NCBI GenBank assembly: GCA_041908445.1
Contig: JAYRFK010000036.1
Span: 1 to 64,000 of the forward strand
Direction: 5' to 3'
Source of the DNA: JAEUJM01 sp041908445
GTDB lineage: Bacteria > Actinomycetota > Acidimicrobiia > Acidimicrobiales > DATDAH01
Length of the DNA stretch: 64,000 nucleotides
Shown: in pieces, positions 24,126-32,740 of the stretch
How the letters are laid out: every line of letters starts with the position of its first letter
Position numbering within the stretch: position 1 is the stretch's first letter
Notes under the pieces: generated by a model
What the model saw: the letters and a program-made list of their open reading frames with translations, nothing else
Told to the model about the DNA's origin: nothing
Databases searched by the model: none
Position numbers and translations under genes: made by a program

Positions 24126-25514
24126 GACGGCCACGACGGTGCCGGCGCCGCCGTCGGCGGGCGACTCGATCCAGGCCCGCCCTCCGTGGTCCTCGGCGAC
24201 CTGGCGCACGATCGCGAGGCCGAGGCCGGAACCGGGCACGGACTGCGCGTCGCGCCCACGGGCGAAGCGCTCGAACACCCGCTCCCGCTCGTTCGGCGGG
24301 ATCCCGGGGCCCTGGTCGCGGACGCGCACGACGCCGGCGGCGACGGTGATCGCGACGGGGGTGCCGGGTGGGCTCCACTTGCCGGCGTTGTCGACCAGGT
24401 TCGACACCGCCCGCTCGATGGCCGAAGCCCGTCCCTGGACCGTGCTCGCGTCGGCCTGCACGGTCACGTCCCGCCCGGTGCGGCGGCGGGCCCGGCCGGC
24501 GACGGCCTCGACCACGTCGGCGAGGGCCACCGCCCGGACCGGCTCGTCGGCGGTGCGGGTGTCGGTGGCCAGCTCCACCAGCTCGCTCGAGAGGTGGGTG
24601 AGCTCGGCGAGCTCGTCGAGGGCGTGGTCGTAGAGCTCGGCCCGCTGCTCGGGCGGCAACGTCGCCTCGGTGGGCGGCGCGGCGCCGGCGGTCCGGTCGG
24701 CGCGGCGCAACAGCTCGATGGTGGTGCGCAGGCTGGTGAGGGGGGTGCGGAGCTCGTGGCTGGCGTCGGTGACCAGCCGCTGTTGTTGGGCGCGCGACGT
24801 GGCCAACGCCGTCAGCATCGTGTTGAAGCTGCGGGTCAGGCGGCCGACCTCGTCATCGGTGCCGGGCTCGGGGACCGGCGCGGTCAGGTCCTGGTCGCGG
24901 GCCACCCGCTCGGCGGCCTCGCTGAGCCGGTCGATCGGGCGCAGCGCCCGCCGCGCCACCACCAGGCCGAGCAGGGCCGCCGCCAGCACCCCCACCGCGG
25001 CGGTGGCGGTCAGGACCACGGCGAGCGACCGCAGCGTCCGGTCGGTCTCCTCGACGGTCCGGCCGACCTGTACCGCGCCGCCACCGGCGACCCCCTGCGT
25101 GGCGACCCGGAAGTGAACGCCGTCGACGAGGGCGTTGCGCCGGTGGGCACCGGACCCCGTCGTCGCGGCGCGCCGGTCGACCGGGCGGACGGGCAGCTCG
25201 CTGCCGGCGAGGGTCACGACCCGGCCCCCTTCGCTGATGAGCTGGATGCTGAGGTCCTGGACGAGCGCAGCGCGGATCCCCTGGGGGTCGCGCTGGGGCC
25301 GGACGGCGCCGTCGGCCGCGGCCGGCGCGGTCCGCCCCGTGAACTCCTGCACGGCCGGCAGCTCGGCCAGCGCCGCGGCCCGGTCGGCCAGGGCGTCGTC
25401 GGCCTCGGCGCGCAGGCGGTGCTGGGTGGCCAGCCAGGCCACGCCCACGACGACGAGCACGGCGACCGCCACCGCGCCGGCGACGACGACCGCGAGGCGG
25501 GCCCGGAGGGTCAC
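24096..25514 (-). CDS. Membrane sensor histidine kinase
   Basis: A 472-residue kinase. The first membrane helix is at ~10-30, an extracytoplasmic sensor of ~125 residues follows, then a second helix (~155-180), a HAMP linker (LRPIDRLSEAAERVA), the phosphorylated H-box (VTDASHELRTPLTSLR) and a HATPase domain with N-box (SNLVDNAGKWSP), DQGPGIPP and GSGLGLAIV. This is a typical EnvZ/MprB-like class. GTG 25514 overlaps the response-regulator stop as GTGA, so the two are co-translated. The signal is unknown. Direct repeats at 24104-24125 lie in its last codons and may drive the small secreted protein next door. Confidence 0.9.
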   Translation of the reverse strand: MTLRARLAVVVAGAVAVAVLVVVGVAWLATQHRLRAEADDALADRAAALAELPAVQEFTGRTAPAAADGAVRPQRDPQGIRAALVQDLSIQLISEGGRVVTLAGSELPVRPVDRRAATTGSGAHRRNALVDGVHFRVATQGVAGGGAVQVGRTVEETDRTLRSLAVVLTATAAVGVLAAALLGLVVARRALRPIDRLSEAAERVARDQDLTAPVPEPGTDDEVGRLTRSFNTMLTALATSRAQQQRLVTDASHELRTPLTSLRTTIELLRRADRTAGAAPPTEATLPPEQRAELYDHALDELAELTHLSSELVELATDTRTADEPVRAVALADVVEAVAGRARRRTGRDVTVQADASTVQGRASAIERAVSNLVDNAGKWSPPGTPVAITVAAGVVRVRDQGPGIPPNERERVFERFARGRDAQSVPGSGLGLAIVRQVAEDHGGRAWIESPADGGAGTVVAVGFSSDSQAP

Positions 25515-26188
25515 GGCCCGGGGGCGCGCGCCACGAAGCCGACGCCCCGCACGGTCTGGATCAGACGCTCGCCGCCGTGCTCCTCGGTCTTCCGGCGGAG
25601 GTACCCGATGTAGACGTCGAGCGAGCCGGCGGTGCCGACGTCGTAGCCCCAGACCCGGTCCGAGATGACCTCCCGGGTGAGCACCTGTCCGGCGTTGCGC
25701 AGGAGCAGCTCGAGCAGCGACCACTCGGTGCGGGTCAGCTCGATCGGGTGGCCGGCCCGGCGCACCTGGTGGGCGCCGACGTCCATCTCGAGGTCGGCGA
25801 GGACGAGCACGGTCGGCGCCGCGTCGTTGACCTGGCGGCGCAGCAGGGCGCGCACCCGGGCCAGGAGCTCCTCGAGGGCGAAGGGCTTCACCAGGTAGTC
25901 GTCGGCGCCCGCGTCGAGGCCGGCGACGCGGTCCGCCACCGCGTGGCGCGCGGTCAGGACGAGCACCGGCGTGCGGTCGCCGCGGGCCCGTAGCTCCCGG
26001 CAGACGCCGAGGCCGTCGAGCCGGGGCATGGTCACGTCCAGGACGAGCCCGTCCGGCGCCTCGCGCTCGACCGCCTCGAGGGCGGCGACGCCGTCGGCCG
26101 CGGTCGTGACCCGGTAGCCCTCGAACTCCAGGGCGCGGCGGATCGAGAGCAGGATCCCGGGGTCGTCGTCCACCAGCAGCACGTGCAC
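25511..26188 (-). CDS. OmpR-family response regulator
   Basis: A 225-residue regulator. The receiver domain (1-120) has the acidic pair DDD, phospho-acceptor Asp in GLVLDVTMP, conserved Thr in VLTAR and Lys in DYLVKPF. The winged-helix DNA-binding domain (~130-222) has the recognition region SLDVYIGYLRRK and ends RLIQTVRGVGFV. It is closest in style to MprA-like actinobacterial regulators. The start is GTG 26188. Upstream (26210-26230) is a CTTGAGAAGTT-CTGAAGAT element resembling the direct repeats before the secreted repeat gene, which suggests autoregulation. Confidence 0.92.
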   Translation of the reverse strand: MHVLLVDDDPGILLSIRRALEFEGYRVTTAADGVAALEAVEREAPDGLVLDVTMPRLDGLGVCRELRARGDRTPVLVLTARHAVADRVAGLDAGADDYLVKPFALEELLARVRALLRRQVNDAAPTVLVLADLEMDVGAHQVRRAGHPIELTRTEWSLLELLLRNAGQVLTREVISDRVWGYDVGTAGSLDVYIGYLRRKTEEHGGERLIQTVRGVGFVARAPGP

Positions 26189-26209
26189 GCGGCCATCGTC
26201 GCACCCGAC

Positions 26210-26230
26210 CTTGAGAAGTTCTGAAGATCC
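26210..26230. promoter_or_regulatory. Candidate autoregulatory box of the response regulator
   Basis: CTTGAGAAGTT followed by CTGAAGATCC, two half-sites 11 bp apart. They resemble CTTGAGAATC(G/C) at 24104-24125 and lie about 20 bases upstream of the regulator start, with the same orientation relative to the target gene. Confidence 0.45.
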
Positions 26231-26277
26231 TCGGGCGCGGCGACGCCTGCCACCATGGCGAGGTGGAGGACGCGCCG

Positions 26278-26802
26278 ATGCGGCCAGGGGGCGGGGATCC
26301 GTCGGCTCACCTGCCGATCGATCCCGACCTCGACCCGGTCGACCCCAGCGAGCCCGCGCCCGGCCACCACCCGGTGGCGGCGGACGCCACGCCGCCGCGG
26401 CGGTCCGACCCCAAGGTGCTCGTGGCCATCGCCGTGGGTGGCGCCGCCGGCGCGCCGGCGCGCTACGCCGTGGCCGAATGGCTCGACTCGAGCGCGAGCG
26501 CCTTCCCCTGGGCCACGTTCTGGACGAACGTCTCCGGGGCCTTCGTCCTCGGCGCGTTGCTGGTGGTGCTGCTCCGCCGGTACCCGCCCCACCGGTACCT
26601 GCGCCCCTTCGCGGCGACCGGCTTCCTGGGGGCGTACACGACCTTCTCCACCTTCATGGTCGAGACCGACCAGCTCCTCGACCACGGTCACACCCGGGTC
26701 GCGCTCACCTACGTCGTGGCCAGCCTGGTGGCGGGCCTGGCCGCCGTCGCGTTGGGGATGGCGGGCGGTCGCCTGGTGTCGCGGCCGGCGGTGGTGTCGT
26801 GA
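26278..26802 (+). CDS. fluC: FluC/CrcB fluoride channel, first of a pair
   Basis: A 174-residue protein: a ~45-residue Pro/Asp-rich cytosolic start, then four membrane helices of the Fluc family. Family signatures are present: GGAAGAPARYAV at the first helix, NVSGAFVLG, and TGFLGAYTTFSTFMVET holding the sodium- and fluoride-path residues. Fluc proteins export toxic fluoride as dual-topology or paired dimers. The following gene is a second Fluc with GTGA overlap, which suggests an antiparallel heterodimer. ATG 26278 is chosen because GGAGG is eight bases before it; a GTG at 26263 is possible. The gene is divergent from the two-component operon. Confidence 0.93.
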   Translation: MRPGGGDPSAHLPIDPDLDPVDPSEPAPGHHPVAADATPPRRSDPKVLVAIAVGGAAGAPARYAVAEWLDSSASAFPWATFWTNVSGAFVLGALLVVLLRRYPPHRYLRPFAATGFLGAYTTFSTFMVETDQLLDHGHTRVALTYVVASLVAGLAAVALGMAGGRLVSRPAVVS

Positions 26803-27179
26803 GCCTCCTGGCGGTGACGGGCATCGCCGTGGCCGGCGCGCTCGGCGCCCCGGCCCGCTACCTGCTCGACGGCTTCGTCCAGGACCGCAGCGAGGGCTCG
26901 TTCCCGTGGGGCACGTTCGTGGTCAACACGGTCGGCTCGTTCGTGCTCGGGGTGCTCACGGGCCTCACGGTGCACCACGGCTTCCACGGGGCGCCCCGGC
27001 TGTGGCTCGCGACGGGCCTGTGCGGGGCCTTCACCACGTTCTCGACCTTCACCTGGGAGTCGATCCGCCTGGTCGAGGAGGGCGAGGTGCTCCAGGCGGT
27101 GTGGAACGTGGTCGGCTCGCTGGCCGCGGGCCTCGCCGCCGCCGCGGCGGGCATGAGCCTGGTGTACGTGCTCGGCTGA
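26799..27179 (+). CDS. fluC: FluC/CrcB fluoride channel, second of a pair
   Basis: A 126-residue four-helix Fluc protein starting at GTG 26799, overlapping the previous stop as GTGA. It carries ALGAPARYLLDGF, NTVGSFVLG and TGLCGAFTTFSTFTWES. It has no N-terminal extension, unlike its partner. In Gram-positive bacteria two adjacent Fluc genes usually give one heterodimeric channel, with both subunits needed. I saw no fluoride riboswitch before the pair. Confidence 0.93.
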   Translation: MSLLAVTGIAVAGALGAPARYLLDGFVQDRSEGSFPWGTFVVNTVGSFVLGVLTGLTVHHGFHGAPRLWLATGLCGAFTTFSTFTWESIRLVEEGEVLQAVWNVVGSLAAGLAAAAAGMSLVYVLG

Positions 27180-27213
27180 ACCGCCGGGCGGCGGCGGCGG
27201 CCACGGCGCGCGC

Positions 27214-28152
27214 TCAGGGGGCGGCGGTGGTCGCGGTCGCGCCCGGCGCCGTGGTGCTGGTCGCGGCGGCCTGCGCCTCGGCCGCGGCGTCCTGGGCGGC
27301 GGTGAGGGCGGCGATGGCGTCACCGTCCACGGACATGGTGGCCAGCGCGTGGCCGAGGGCGTCGGCGTCGGCCGTGTCGCGGACCTGGGCCACGACCTGC
27401 ACGAAGTAGGGGGCGCCGTTCGAGGGCGCCGCCGCCACCAGCACCCAGGCCCGGCTGTCACCCCCGCAGTTCACGAAGAAGCGGGCCTTGCCGGTGAAGC
27501 TCCCCGTGCTCAGGTCGCGGACCGGGAGCCCCTGGCACTCCTCGCTGATGGTGCTGCCCTCGCGGGGGTCGCGGGTGCCCGAGGAGAGGCTGCCGTCGGC
27601 GGACTGCTGAATGAGGGTCGCGAACCCCGGCTGGGTCGGGTACTGGCTGCCCCCGACCGCGGCGGCGAAGTAGTTGACGATCGGCGCCGCCTCGACGTTG
27701 GCGCTCAGGTCGGTCGAGACCCGGATCGCGGTCTGCGGCGGCGAGAACTGGGAGGGGTCGACGTCGGCGTAGTCGGGTGGCGCCTCGATCGTCGTCACCC
27801 CGGTGTTGTCGCAGCGCACCACGGGGTCGCCGTAGGGGTCGGCCTCGGCCAGACCCGCCTGGCTGATCAGGTTCTCGACCAGCAGCTCGACGTCGTCCGA
27901 GAGCTCCACGGCATCGGCGACGGGCGTCTTGCACACGATGAACGGCACCGTGCCCTTCGGCAGGTTCGGGTCGACGGTCGTCGCGGAGGCCGCGTCATCG
28001 CCGTCGTCGTCACCACCGTCGCTACTCCCGCACGCCCCGAGGAGCGCGACCGTGAGCGCGAGTGCCAGCGCACACGGCAGGGCCCGTGACCGCCGTCGCG
28101 TCGGGCGGCGCCCGTGGGCACCACCCGCCGCCCGTTCCAGGAGTGCCGACAC
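27214..28152 (-). CDS. Hypothetical lipoprotein
   Basis: A 312-residue exported protein. An Arg-rich start and hydrophobic stretch (LPCALALALTVALLGAC) end in a lipobox, then an Asp/Ser-rich linker, a ~210-residue globular domain with four further cysteines (FIVCKTP, VRCDNTG, SEECQGL, VNCGGDS) and a Thr/Ala-rich tail. No known enzymatic motif is visible. GTG 28152 lies eight bases after a TAGCGT -10 box. It ends close to the convergent second fluC. Function unknown; cysteine spacing suggests two disulfides. Confidence 0.65.
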   Translation of the reverse strand: MSALLERAAGGAHGRRPTRRRSRALPCALALALTVALLGACGSSDGGDDDGDDAASATTVDPNLPKGTVPFIVCKTPVADAVELSDDVELLVENLISQAGLAEADPYGDPVVRCDNTGVTTIEAPPDYADVDPSQFSPPQTAIRVSTDLSANVEAAPIVNYFAAAVGGSQYPTQPGFATLIQQSADGSLSSGTRDPREGSTISEECQGLPVRDLSTGSFTGKARFFVNCGGDSRAWVLVAAAPSNGAPYFVQVVAQVRDTADADALGHALATMSVDGDAIAALTAAQDAAAEAQAAATSTTAPGATATTAAP

Positions 28153-28160
28153 GGGCGGTG

Positions 28161-28166
28161 ACGCTA
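28161..28166 (-). promoter_or_regulatory. -10 box of the lipoprotein gene
   Basis: TAGCGT on the minus strand, eight bases before GTG 28152; leaderless pattern. Confidence 0.4.
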
Positions 28167-28235
28167 CTCAGGCGCCGACCCGGCGGAAAGCGACGCTTGT
28201 GTACAGCGACGCTCGACGCCGGGTCGGGGACCGGC

Positions 28236-28241
28236 GATGCT
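28236..28241 (+). promoter_or_regulatory. -10-like box of the Gfo/Idh/MocA gene
   Basis: GATGCT six bases before ATG 28248; leaderless pattern, moderate match. Confidence 0.35.
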
Positions 28242-28247
28242 CTGGTC

Positions 28248-29237
28248 ATGCCCCCCCTGCGCTTCGGGATCCTCGGCGCCGCGGCCATCGCGCCGAACGC
28301 CCTGATCAAGCCGGCCGCGACCTCGTCCGGCGCCGAGGTCCTCGCGGTCGCGGCCCGTGATCGGGACAGGGCGACGGCCTTCGCCACCAAGCACCACATC
28401 GACCGCGTCCACGACACGTACGAGGCGCTGCTCGGCGATCCCGACGTCGACGCCGTCTACAACCCGCTCCCGAACGGGCTGCACGGGCGGTGGACGGTCG
28501 CGGCGCTCGAGGCGGGCAAGCACGTGCTCTGCGAGAAGCCGTTCACCGCGAACGCCGACGAGGCCCGCGCCGTCGCCGAGGTGGCCCGGGGCACCGACCG
28601 GGTGCTGATGGAGGCCTTCCACTGGCGCTACCACCCGATGACCGCCCGCCTCCTCGAGATCGTGCGCAGCGGCGAGCTCGGCGAGCTCCGCCACGTGGCC
28701 GGTGCCTTCTGCTTCCCGCTGCCCCGCAAGGGCGACATCCGCTGGTCGGTCCCCCTCGCGGGCGGGGCGCTGATGGACGCCGGCTGCTACCCGATCCACT
28801 GGGTCCGCACCGTCGTCGGCACGGAGCCCGAGGTGGTGTCCGCCGAGTCCGACGAGGGGTGGGGCGGGGTCGACCGCGCCACCCGGGCCCGGTTGGCCTT
28901 CCCCGACGGCCCCACCGGCGAGGTCACCTGCTCCATGTGGTCGCGCCGGGTGGCGGCGATCTGGTTGCGGGTCGAGGGCAGCGAGGGCGTGCTCAAGGCC
29001 CAGAACCCCCTCATGCCGCCGCTGCTCGGCCGGCTCAAGGTCCAGACGAGCGCCGGCACGAGGGTCGAGAAGCCCTGGCCGGGCACGACGTACTCCCACC
29101 AGCTGACCGCGTTCGTCGCCGCGGTGCGCGACGGCACCCCCTTCCCCACCGGGGTCGACGACGCCATCGCCAACATGGCGGTCATCGACGCGATCTACCG
29201 GGCCGCCGGGCGCGAGCCGAACCAGCCGACGCCGTGA
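28248..29237 (+). CDS. Gfo/Idh/MocA-family oxidoreductase
   Basis: A 329-residue NAD(P)-dependent dehydrogenase. The Rossmann start is FGILGAAAIAPNALIKPA (the usual third glycine is replaced), the catalytic Lys is in CEKPFTANADEA, and the second domain has MEAFHWRYHP and DAGCYPIHWVR, with the His-containing motif of the family. Members oxidise or reduce sugars, inositols or dihydrodiols; this one is nearest in motif style to trans-dihydrodiol dehydrogenase-like proteins. The substrate is unknown. It is convergent with the nucleoside hydrolase gene. Confidence 0.87.
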   Translation: MPPLRFGILGAAAIAPNALIKPAATSSGAEVLAVAARDRDRATAFATKHHIDRVHDTYEALLGDPDVDAVYNPLPNGLHGRWTVAALEAGKHVLCEKPFTANADEARAVAEVARGTDRVLMEAFHWRYHPMTARLLEIVRSGELGELRHVAGAFCFPLPRKGDIRWSVPLAGGALMDAGCYPIHWVRTVVGTEPEVVSAESDEGWGGVDRATRARLAFPDGPTGEVTCSMWSRRVAAIWLRVEGSEGVLKAQNPLMPPLLGRLKVQTSAGTRVEKPWPGTTYSHQLTAFVAAVRDGTPFPTGVDDAIANMAVIDAIYRAAGREPNQPTP

Positions 29238-29252
29238 CCGCCGGCGCCCGGG

Positions 29253-30200
29253 TCAGGTGCAGGCGGCGAGGAGGGTGTCGAGGATGAGGGTGCGGACCAC
29301 CTCGGCGTCGACCGCCTCGGCCACGTCGCAGCTGGCGGCATCGGCGGGCGCGTAGGGCCGGGTGTCGACCACGGTCATCCCGCGGGTCGTGCCGGCGAGC
29401 TCGACGTGCACCGGCCGGCGCTCGTGGGTGAACAGGTCGGGATGGGTGACCGCCAGCACGGCGAGGGGGTCGTGCATGGGGCTGCCCGCCGGCGCCCGGT
29501 CGCCACCCCGGCCGCTGCGGCCGTAGTAGGCGAGCAGGTCGGCGAGGAACGCGCCCCGATCGGTGCCGGTGGCGCGGAGGCGGTCGCCGTCCTCGCCGTG
29601 TATGCGCACCTGGTGGGTGACGTCGAGGCCGGCCATGCGCAGCGGCACCGACGCGCCGGCCTCGAACACGATGGCGGCGGCCTCGGGGTCGGCCCACACG
29701 TTGAACTCGGCCGTGGCGGTCACGTTGCCCGTGTTCGCGCCGCCGCCCATCAGGGAGATCCCGGCGATGCGGTCGGGCAGGGTCGGGTCGAGGCGCAGCG
29801 CGAGGGCGATGTTGGTGAGCGGCCCGACCGGCACCAGCCAGCAGCCAGGCCGGGCCCGGGTCGCCTCGAGCAGGAACTCGACCGCGTGGGCGGCGCCGAC
29901 GGCCCGGGTCGGCGCGGGGAGGGAGGTGCCTCCGAGCCCGGACGCGCCGTGCACCTCGGCGGCGTGGCGGGCCGGCGCCACCAGGGGACGAGGGCTGCCG
30001 GCGTGCACCGGCGCGTCCAGGGCGAAGAGCTCGGCGACGGCGAGCGCGTTGCGGGTCACGTCGGTGAGGGGGGCGTTGCCGCTCACCGTCGTGATGCCCA
30101 CGAGCTCCGCGTGGGCCGCGGCGACGACGATGGCGACGGTGTCGTCGTGGCCCGGGTCGCAGTCGAGGATCAGCGCGGGCCGCTCGCTCACGTCACCCAT
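29253..30200 (-). CDS. Nucleoside hydrolase (inosine/uridine-preferring family)
   Basis: A 315-residue enzyme of the nucleoside hydrolase family, which splits ribonucleosides into base and ribose. The calcium- and ribose-binding motif DCDPGHDD is at residues 13-20, with SGNA, PVGPLTN, SLMGGGA and EFNVWADPEAA further on and MHDPLAV holding the late metal Asp. ATG 30200 overlaps the ribokinase stop by eight bases; GTG 30191 is an alternative start. With the ribokinase gene before it, the pair makes a ribonucleoside salvage route: nucleoside to ribose to ribose-5-phosphate. Confidence 0.92.
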   Translation of the reverse strand: MGDVSERPALILDCDPGHDDTVAIVVAAAHAELVGITTVSGNAPLTDVTRNALAVAELFALDAPVHAGSPRPLVAPARHAAEVHGASGLGGTSLPAPTRAVGAAHAVEFLLEATRARPGCWLVPVGPLTNIALALRLDPTLPDRIAGISLMGGGANTGNVTATAEFNVWADPEAAAIVFEAGASVPLRMAGLDVTHQVRIHGEDGDRLRATGTDRGAFLADLLAYYGRSGRGGDRAPAGSPMHDPLAVLAVTHPDLFTHERRPVHVELAGTTRGMTVVDTRPYAPADAASCDVAEAVDAEVVRTLILDTLLAACT

Positions 30201-31128
30201 CGTCGCGGGTGACGAGGAGGGCGTCGACCTCGGCGGCGGTGGGGGACGAGCGGGCGCCCGGGCGGGTGGCGGCGAGCGCCCCGGCGGCGTTGGCCCGGGT
30301 CACGGCGGTCACGTCGTCGAGGCCGAGGGCCAGACCGGCGGCCAGCGCACCGCAGAGTGCGTCGCCGGCGCCCACCGTGTCGACCGCGTCCACCACGTGG
30401 CCGGTGAGCTCGACCGCCGGCCCGTCCGGGGGCACCCACGCCACGCCGGCGGCTCCCCGGCTCACGAGCACGGCGCACGCCGCCGGGGCCGACCGGCCGA
30501 GCGCCGCCGCCCGCTCGACCACGGCGCCCTCCCCGGGCGCGAGGGCGTCGAGCTCGTGCTCGTTGACGACGAGCACGTCCACCACCTCGAGCAGCCCGCG
30601 GATGGCGTCCTCCCGGCCGGGGTGGACGGGCGCGGCGTTCAGCACGGTCCGGGCGCCGGCCGCCCGGGCCCGGGCGAACACGTCGCCGACGACCGGCACC
30701 GGCACCTCGAGCTGGGCCACCACGACCGCGGCGCCGGTGGGGTCGACCCCCTCGGCGGTGATCCGCCCGTTGGCGCCGGGCGCGACCGCGATCTGGTTCT
30801 CGCCGGCGGCGTCGACGCAGATCAGCGCCGTGCCCGTTGGCGCGTCGACCCGGGCGACCCCGGCCACGTCGATCCCCTCGGCGGTCAGCGCCGCCACCAC
30901 GGCGTCACCGTCGGCGTCGTGCCCGACCGCACCGACGAAGCGCACGGCGGACCCCGCCCGCGCCGCCGCGGTGGCCTGGTTCCCGCCCTTGCCCCCGTGG
31001 CCCCGGTGCAGCACCCCGCCGCTCACCGTGTGGCCCGGCCGGGGGAGGTGCTCGGCCACCACGGTGAGGTCGACGTTGACGCTCCCCACCACCAGCACCC
31101 CGCCGCCGACGGGCGCCGTGCCGCTCAC
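30193..31128 (-). CDS. rbsK: Ribokinase
   Basis: A 311-residue PfkB-family sugar kinase. VVGSVNVDL and GGKGGNQATAAARAG match the ribokinase N-terminal signature; DTVGAGDALCGALAAGLALG is the C-terminal signature with the catalytic Asp and anion hole. It phosphorylates ribose to ribose-5-phosphate. GTG 31128 follows a GGGGGGCG ribosome site. It overlaps the nucleoside hydrolase gene by eight bases, a two-gene operon. No ribose transporter or LacI regulator is adjacent. Confidence 0.92.
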   Translation of the reverse strand: MSGTAPVGGGVLVVGSVNVDLTVVAEHLPRPGHTVSGGVLHRGHGGKGGNQATAAARAGSAVRFVGAVGHDADGDAVVAALTAEGIDVAGVARVDAPTGTALICVDAAGENQIAVAPGANGRITAEGVDPTGAAVVVAQLEVPVPVVGDVFARARAAGARTVLNAAPVHPGREDAIRGLLEVVDVLVVNEHELDALAPGEGAVVERAAALGRSAPAACAVLVSRGAAGVAWVPPDGPAVELTGHVVDAVDTVGAGDALCGALAAGLALGLDDVTAVTRANAAGALAATRPGARSSPTAAEVDALLVTRDDG

Positions 31129-31222
31129 GTTCGCCCCCCGCGGCGCCCACCCCACTCGTTCCGGGACCACGCTGGCGGCGGTGGCGCCGCCACGGTGGTC
31201 CCAGAACGGATCGGGTCGGGGC

Positions 31223-32263
31223 TCATGCCCCGTGACCCATCGCCCGCAGGGCCGCCACGACGTCGCCGAAGTGGCCCGGATCGGGGTGGCGGTTGTTGAC
31301 CAGGCTCGCGGTCACCCGGGGCAGGCCCAGTCCCTCGACCCGCTCGGCGAGCCGGGCGGCGATCGTCGGTCGCGGCCCCACCACCGCCACCGCCTCCGCG
31401 AACGAGTCGGGGACGAGCGCCGCCATCTCCGTCCAGCGCCCCTCCTTGGAGAGCCGGTTCAGCTCGGGGTGGAGGTCGCCGAGGCCGGCGGCCTCGAGGG
31501 TCGGGGCGTAGGCCGGCGTCGAGCCGTAGAACGCGAGCTGGTCGGCCAGCGACGCCCGGGCGGCGGCCTCGGCGTCGCCGTCGCCCTCGTCCCAGGTCAC
31601 GACCATGGTCACCACGACCACCTCGAAGTCCTCCAGGGTGCGGCCCGACTGGTCGAGGCCCCGCTCGAGCGCGGCCAGCGTCGTCGCCCGCAGCGAGCCG
31701 GGGGTGTGGAAGGGGTGGACGAGGAACCCGTCGGCCACCTCGCCGGCGACCTCGGTCACCCGGGGGCCGACGCCGCCCGTGAAGACCGGCGGCGGCCCGA
31801 ACGGGTTCGGGCCCGGGTCGAAGGCCGGGATCATCAGCGTGTGGTCGTAGAAGCGGCCCCGGAAGTCGAGCGGGGCCTCGCCCTCCCAGCACGCCCAGAT
31901 GGCCTTGATGGCGCGCACCAGCTCGCCGAGCCGGGCCGCCGGGTGCGACCAGGTCTCGCCGAAGCGATGCTCGATGTGGGGCCGCACCTGGGTGCCGAGG
32001 CCGAGTACGAAGCGGCCCCCGGTCAGCACCTGCAGGTCGTAGCCGGTGTTGGCGAGCACCATCGGGTTGCGGGCGAAGCCGATGGCGACGGCGGTGCCGA
32101 GGCGGACGGCGGTGGTCGTGGTCGAGGCGACGGCGAGCGGCAGGAACGGGTCGTGCTTGGCCTCGAACGAAAAGGCGGTGTCGTAGCCGAGCACCTCGAG
32201 CTCGGCGAACAGCGCCCCCATCCGGCGAGGGTCCGCGGTCGGGACGGTCGTGGCCAGGCGCAC
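31223..32263 (-). CDS. LLM-class F420-dependent oxidoreductase (TIGR03617-like)
   Basis: A 346-residue TIM-barrel enzyme of the luciferase-like monooxygenase family. The actinobacterial F420-dependent pattern is visible: LGYDTAFSFEAKHDPFLPL, RLGTAVAIGFARNP, LTGGRFVLGLGTQVRPHIEHRFG split across the barrel, and VFTGGVGPRVTEVAGEVADG. The cofactor is probably reduced F420 rather than FMN, from family knowledge. The substrate is unknown. GTG 32263 follows a GAGACT -10 box at six bases. It is divergent from the small protein at 32298, with only 34 bases between start codons. Confidence 0.85.
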   Translation of the reverse strand: MRLATTVPTADPRRMGALFAELEVLGYDTAFSFEAKHDPFLPLAVASTTTTAVRLGTAVAIGFARNPMVLANTGYDLQVLTGGRFVLGLGTQVRPHIEHRFGETWSHPAARLGELVRAIKAIWACWEGEAPLDFRGRFYDHTLMIPAFDPGPNPFGPPPVFTGGVGPRVTEVAGEVADGFLVHPFHTPGSLRATTLAALERGLDQSGRTLEDFEVVVVTMVVTWDEGDGDAEAAARASLADQLAFYGSTPAYAPTLEAAGLGDLHPELNRLSKEGRWTEMAALVPDSFAEAVAVVGPRPTIAARLAERVEGLGLPRVTASLVNNRHPDPGHFGDVVAALRAMGHGA

Positions 32264-32269
32264 CGGAGG

Positions 32270-32291
32270 AGTCTCGCGTGCGCCGTAGGCT
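32270..32291. promoter_or_regulatory. Overlapping divergent -10 boxes
   Basis: On the minus strand GAGACT (32270-32275) lies six bases before GTG 32263. On the plus strand TAGGCT (32286-32291) lies six bases before GTG 32298. Both genes appear leaderless and share a 34-bp control region. Confidence 0.45.
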
Positions 32292-32297
32292 CGGGCC

Positions 32298-32702
32298 GTG
32301 GGCGCGGCCACGACCCCGCAGGTCTTCTCCATCCGCCAGAACCCGGTCATGCGTCTTCTGGCGGCACCGCTCGGCGCGTGGAACGCGGCAGTCGAGGTCG
32401 ATGATGACGCCGTGGTCGTGCACTACGGCGTCGGCTTCCGCGGCCGGGTCGCCCGGTCGGCCGTCCGCAGCGTGAGCCGCTCCCACCGCCGGGTGCTCAG
32501 CTGGGGCGCCCACGGCTGGCGGGGTCGCTGGCTCGTGAACGGGTCCTCCCACGGGATCGTGGTCCTGGGGATCGAGCCGCGCCAGCCCGCTCGGGTGGTC
32601 GGCTGGCCGGTGCGCCTACGTGAGCTCGACGTGAGCGTCGACGACCCCGAGGGCCTCGTCGCCGCCCTCGGCCTGCCGCTCACCACCGACGAGCGGCGCT
32701 GA
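32298..32702 (+). CDS. Small hypothetical protein, PH-like beta-rich fold
   Basis: A 134-residue soluble protein with alternating short beta strands (AVEVDDDAVVVHYGVGFRG, SVSRSHRRV, GIVVLGIEP) and an Arg-rich surface. It resembles short conserved actinobacterial hypotheticals with a PH-like barrel, but I do not recognise a named family. The GTG 32298 start is set by the TAGGCT box six bases before it. Divergent from the F420-type oxidoreductase gene. Confidence 0.6.
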   Translation: MGAATTPQVFSIRQNPVMRLLAAPLGAWNAAVEVDDDAVVVHYGVGFRGRVARSAVRSVSRSHRRVLSWGAHGWRGRWLVNGSSHGIVVLGIEPRQPARVVGWPVRLRELDVSVDDPEGLVAALGLPLTTDERR

Positions 32703-32740
32703 CCGCAGCGTCGTCCTGACCGGACGGCCCGGGGGGTCGC

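Noticed and set aside
26191..26277. Fluoride riboswitch before the fluC pair
   Set aside because: I looked for the conserved GGNGATGG and CUGAU elements and the pseudoknot pattern and did not find them.
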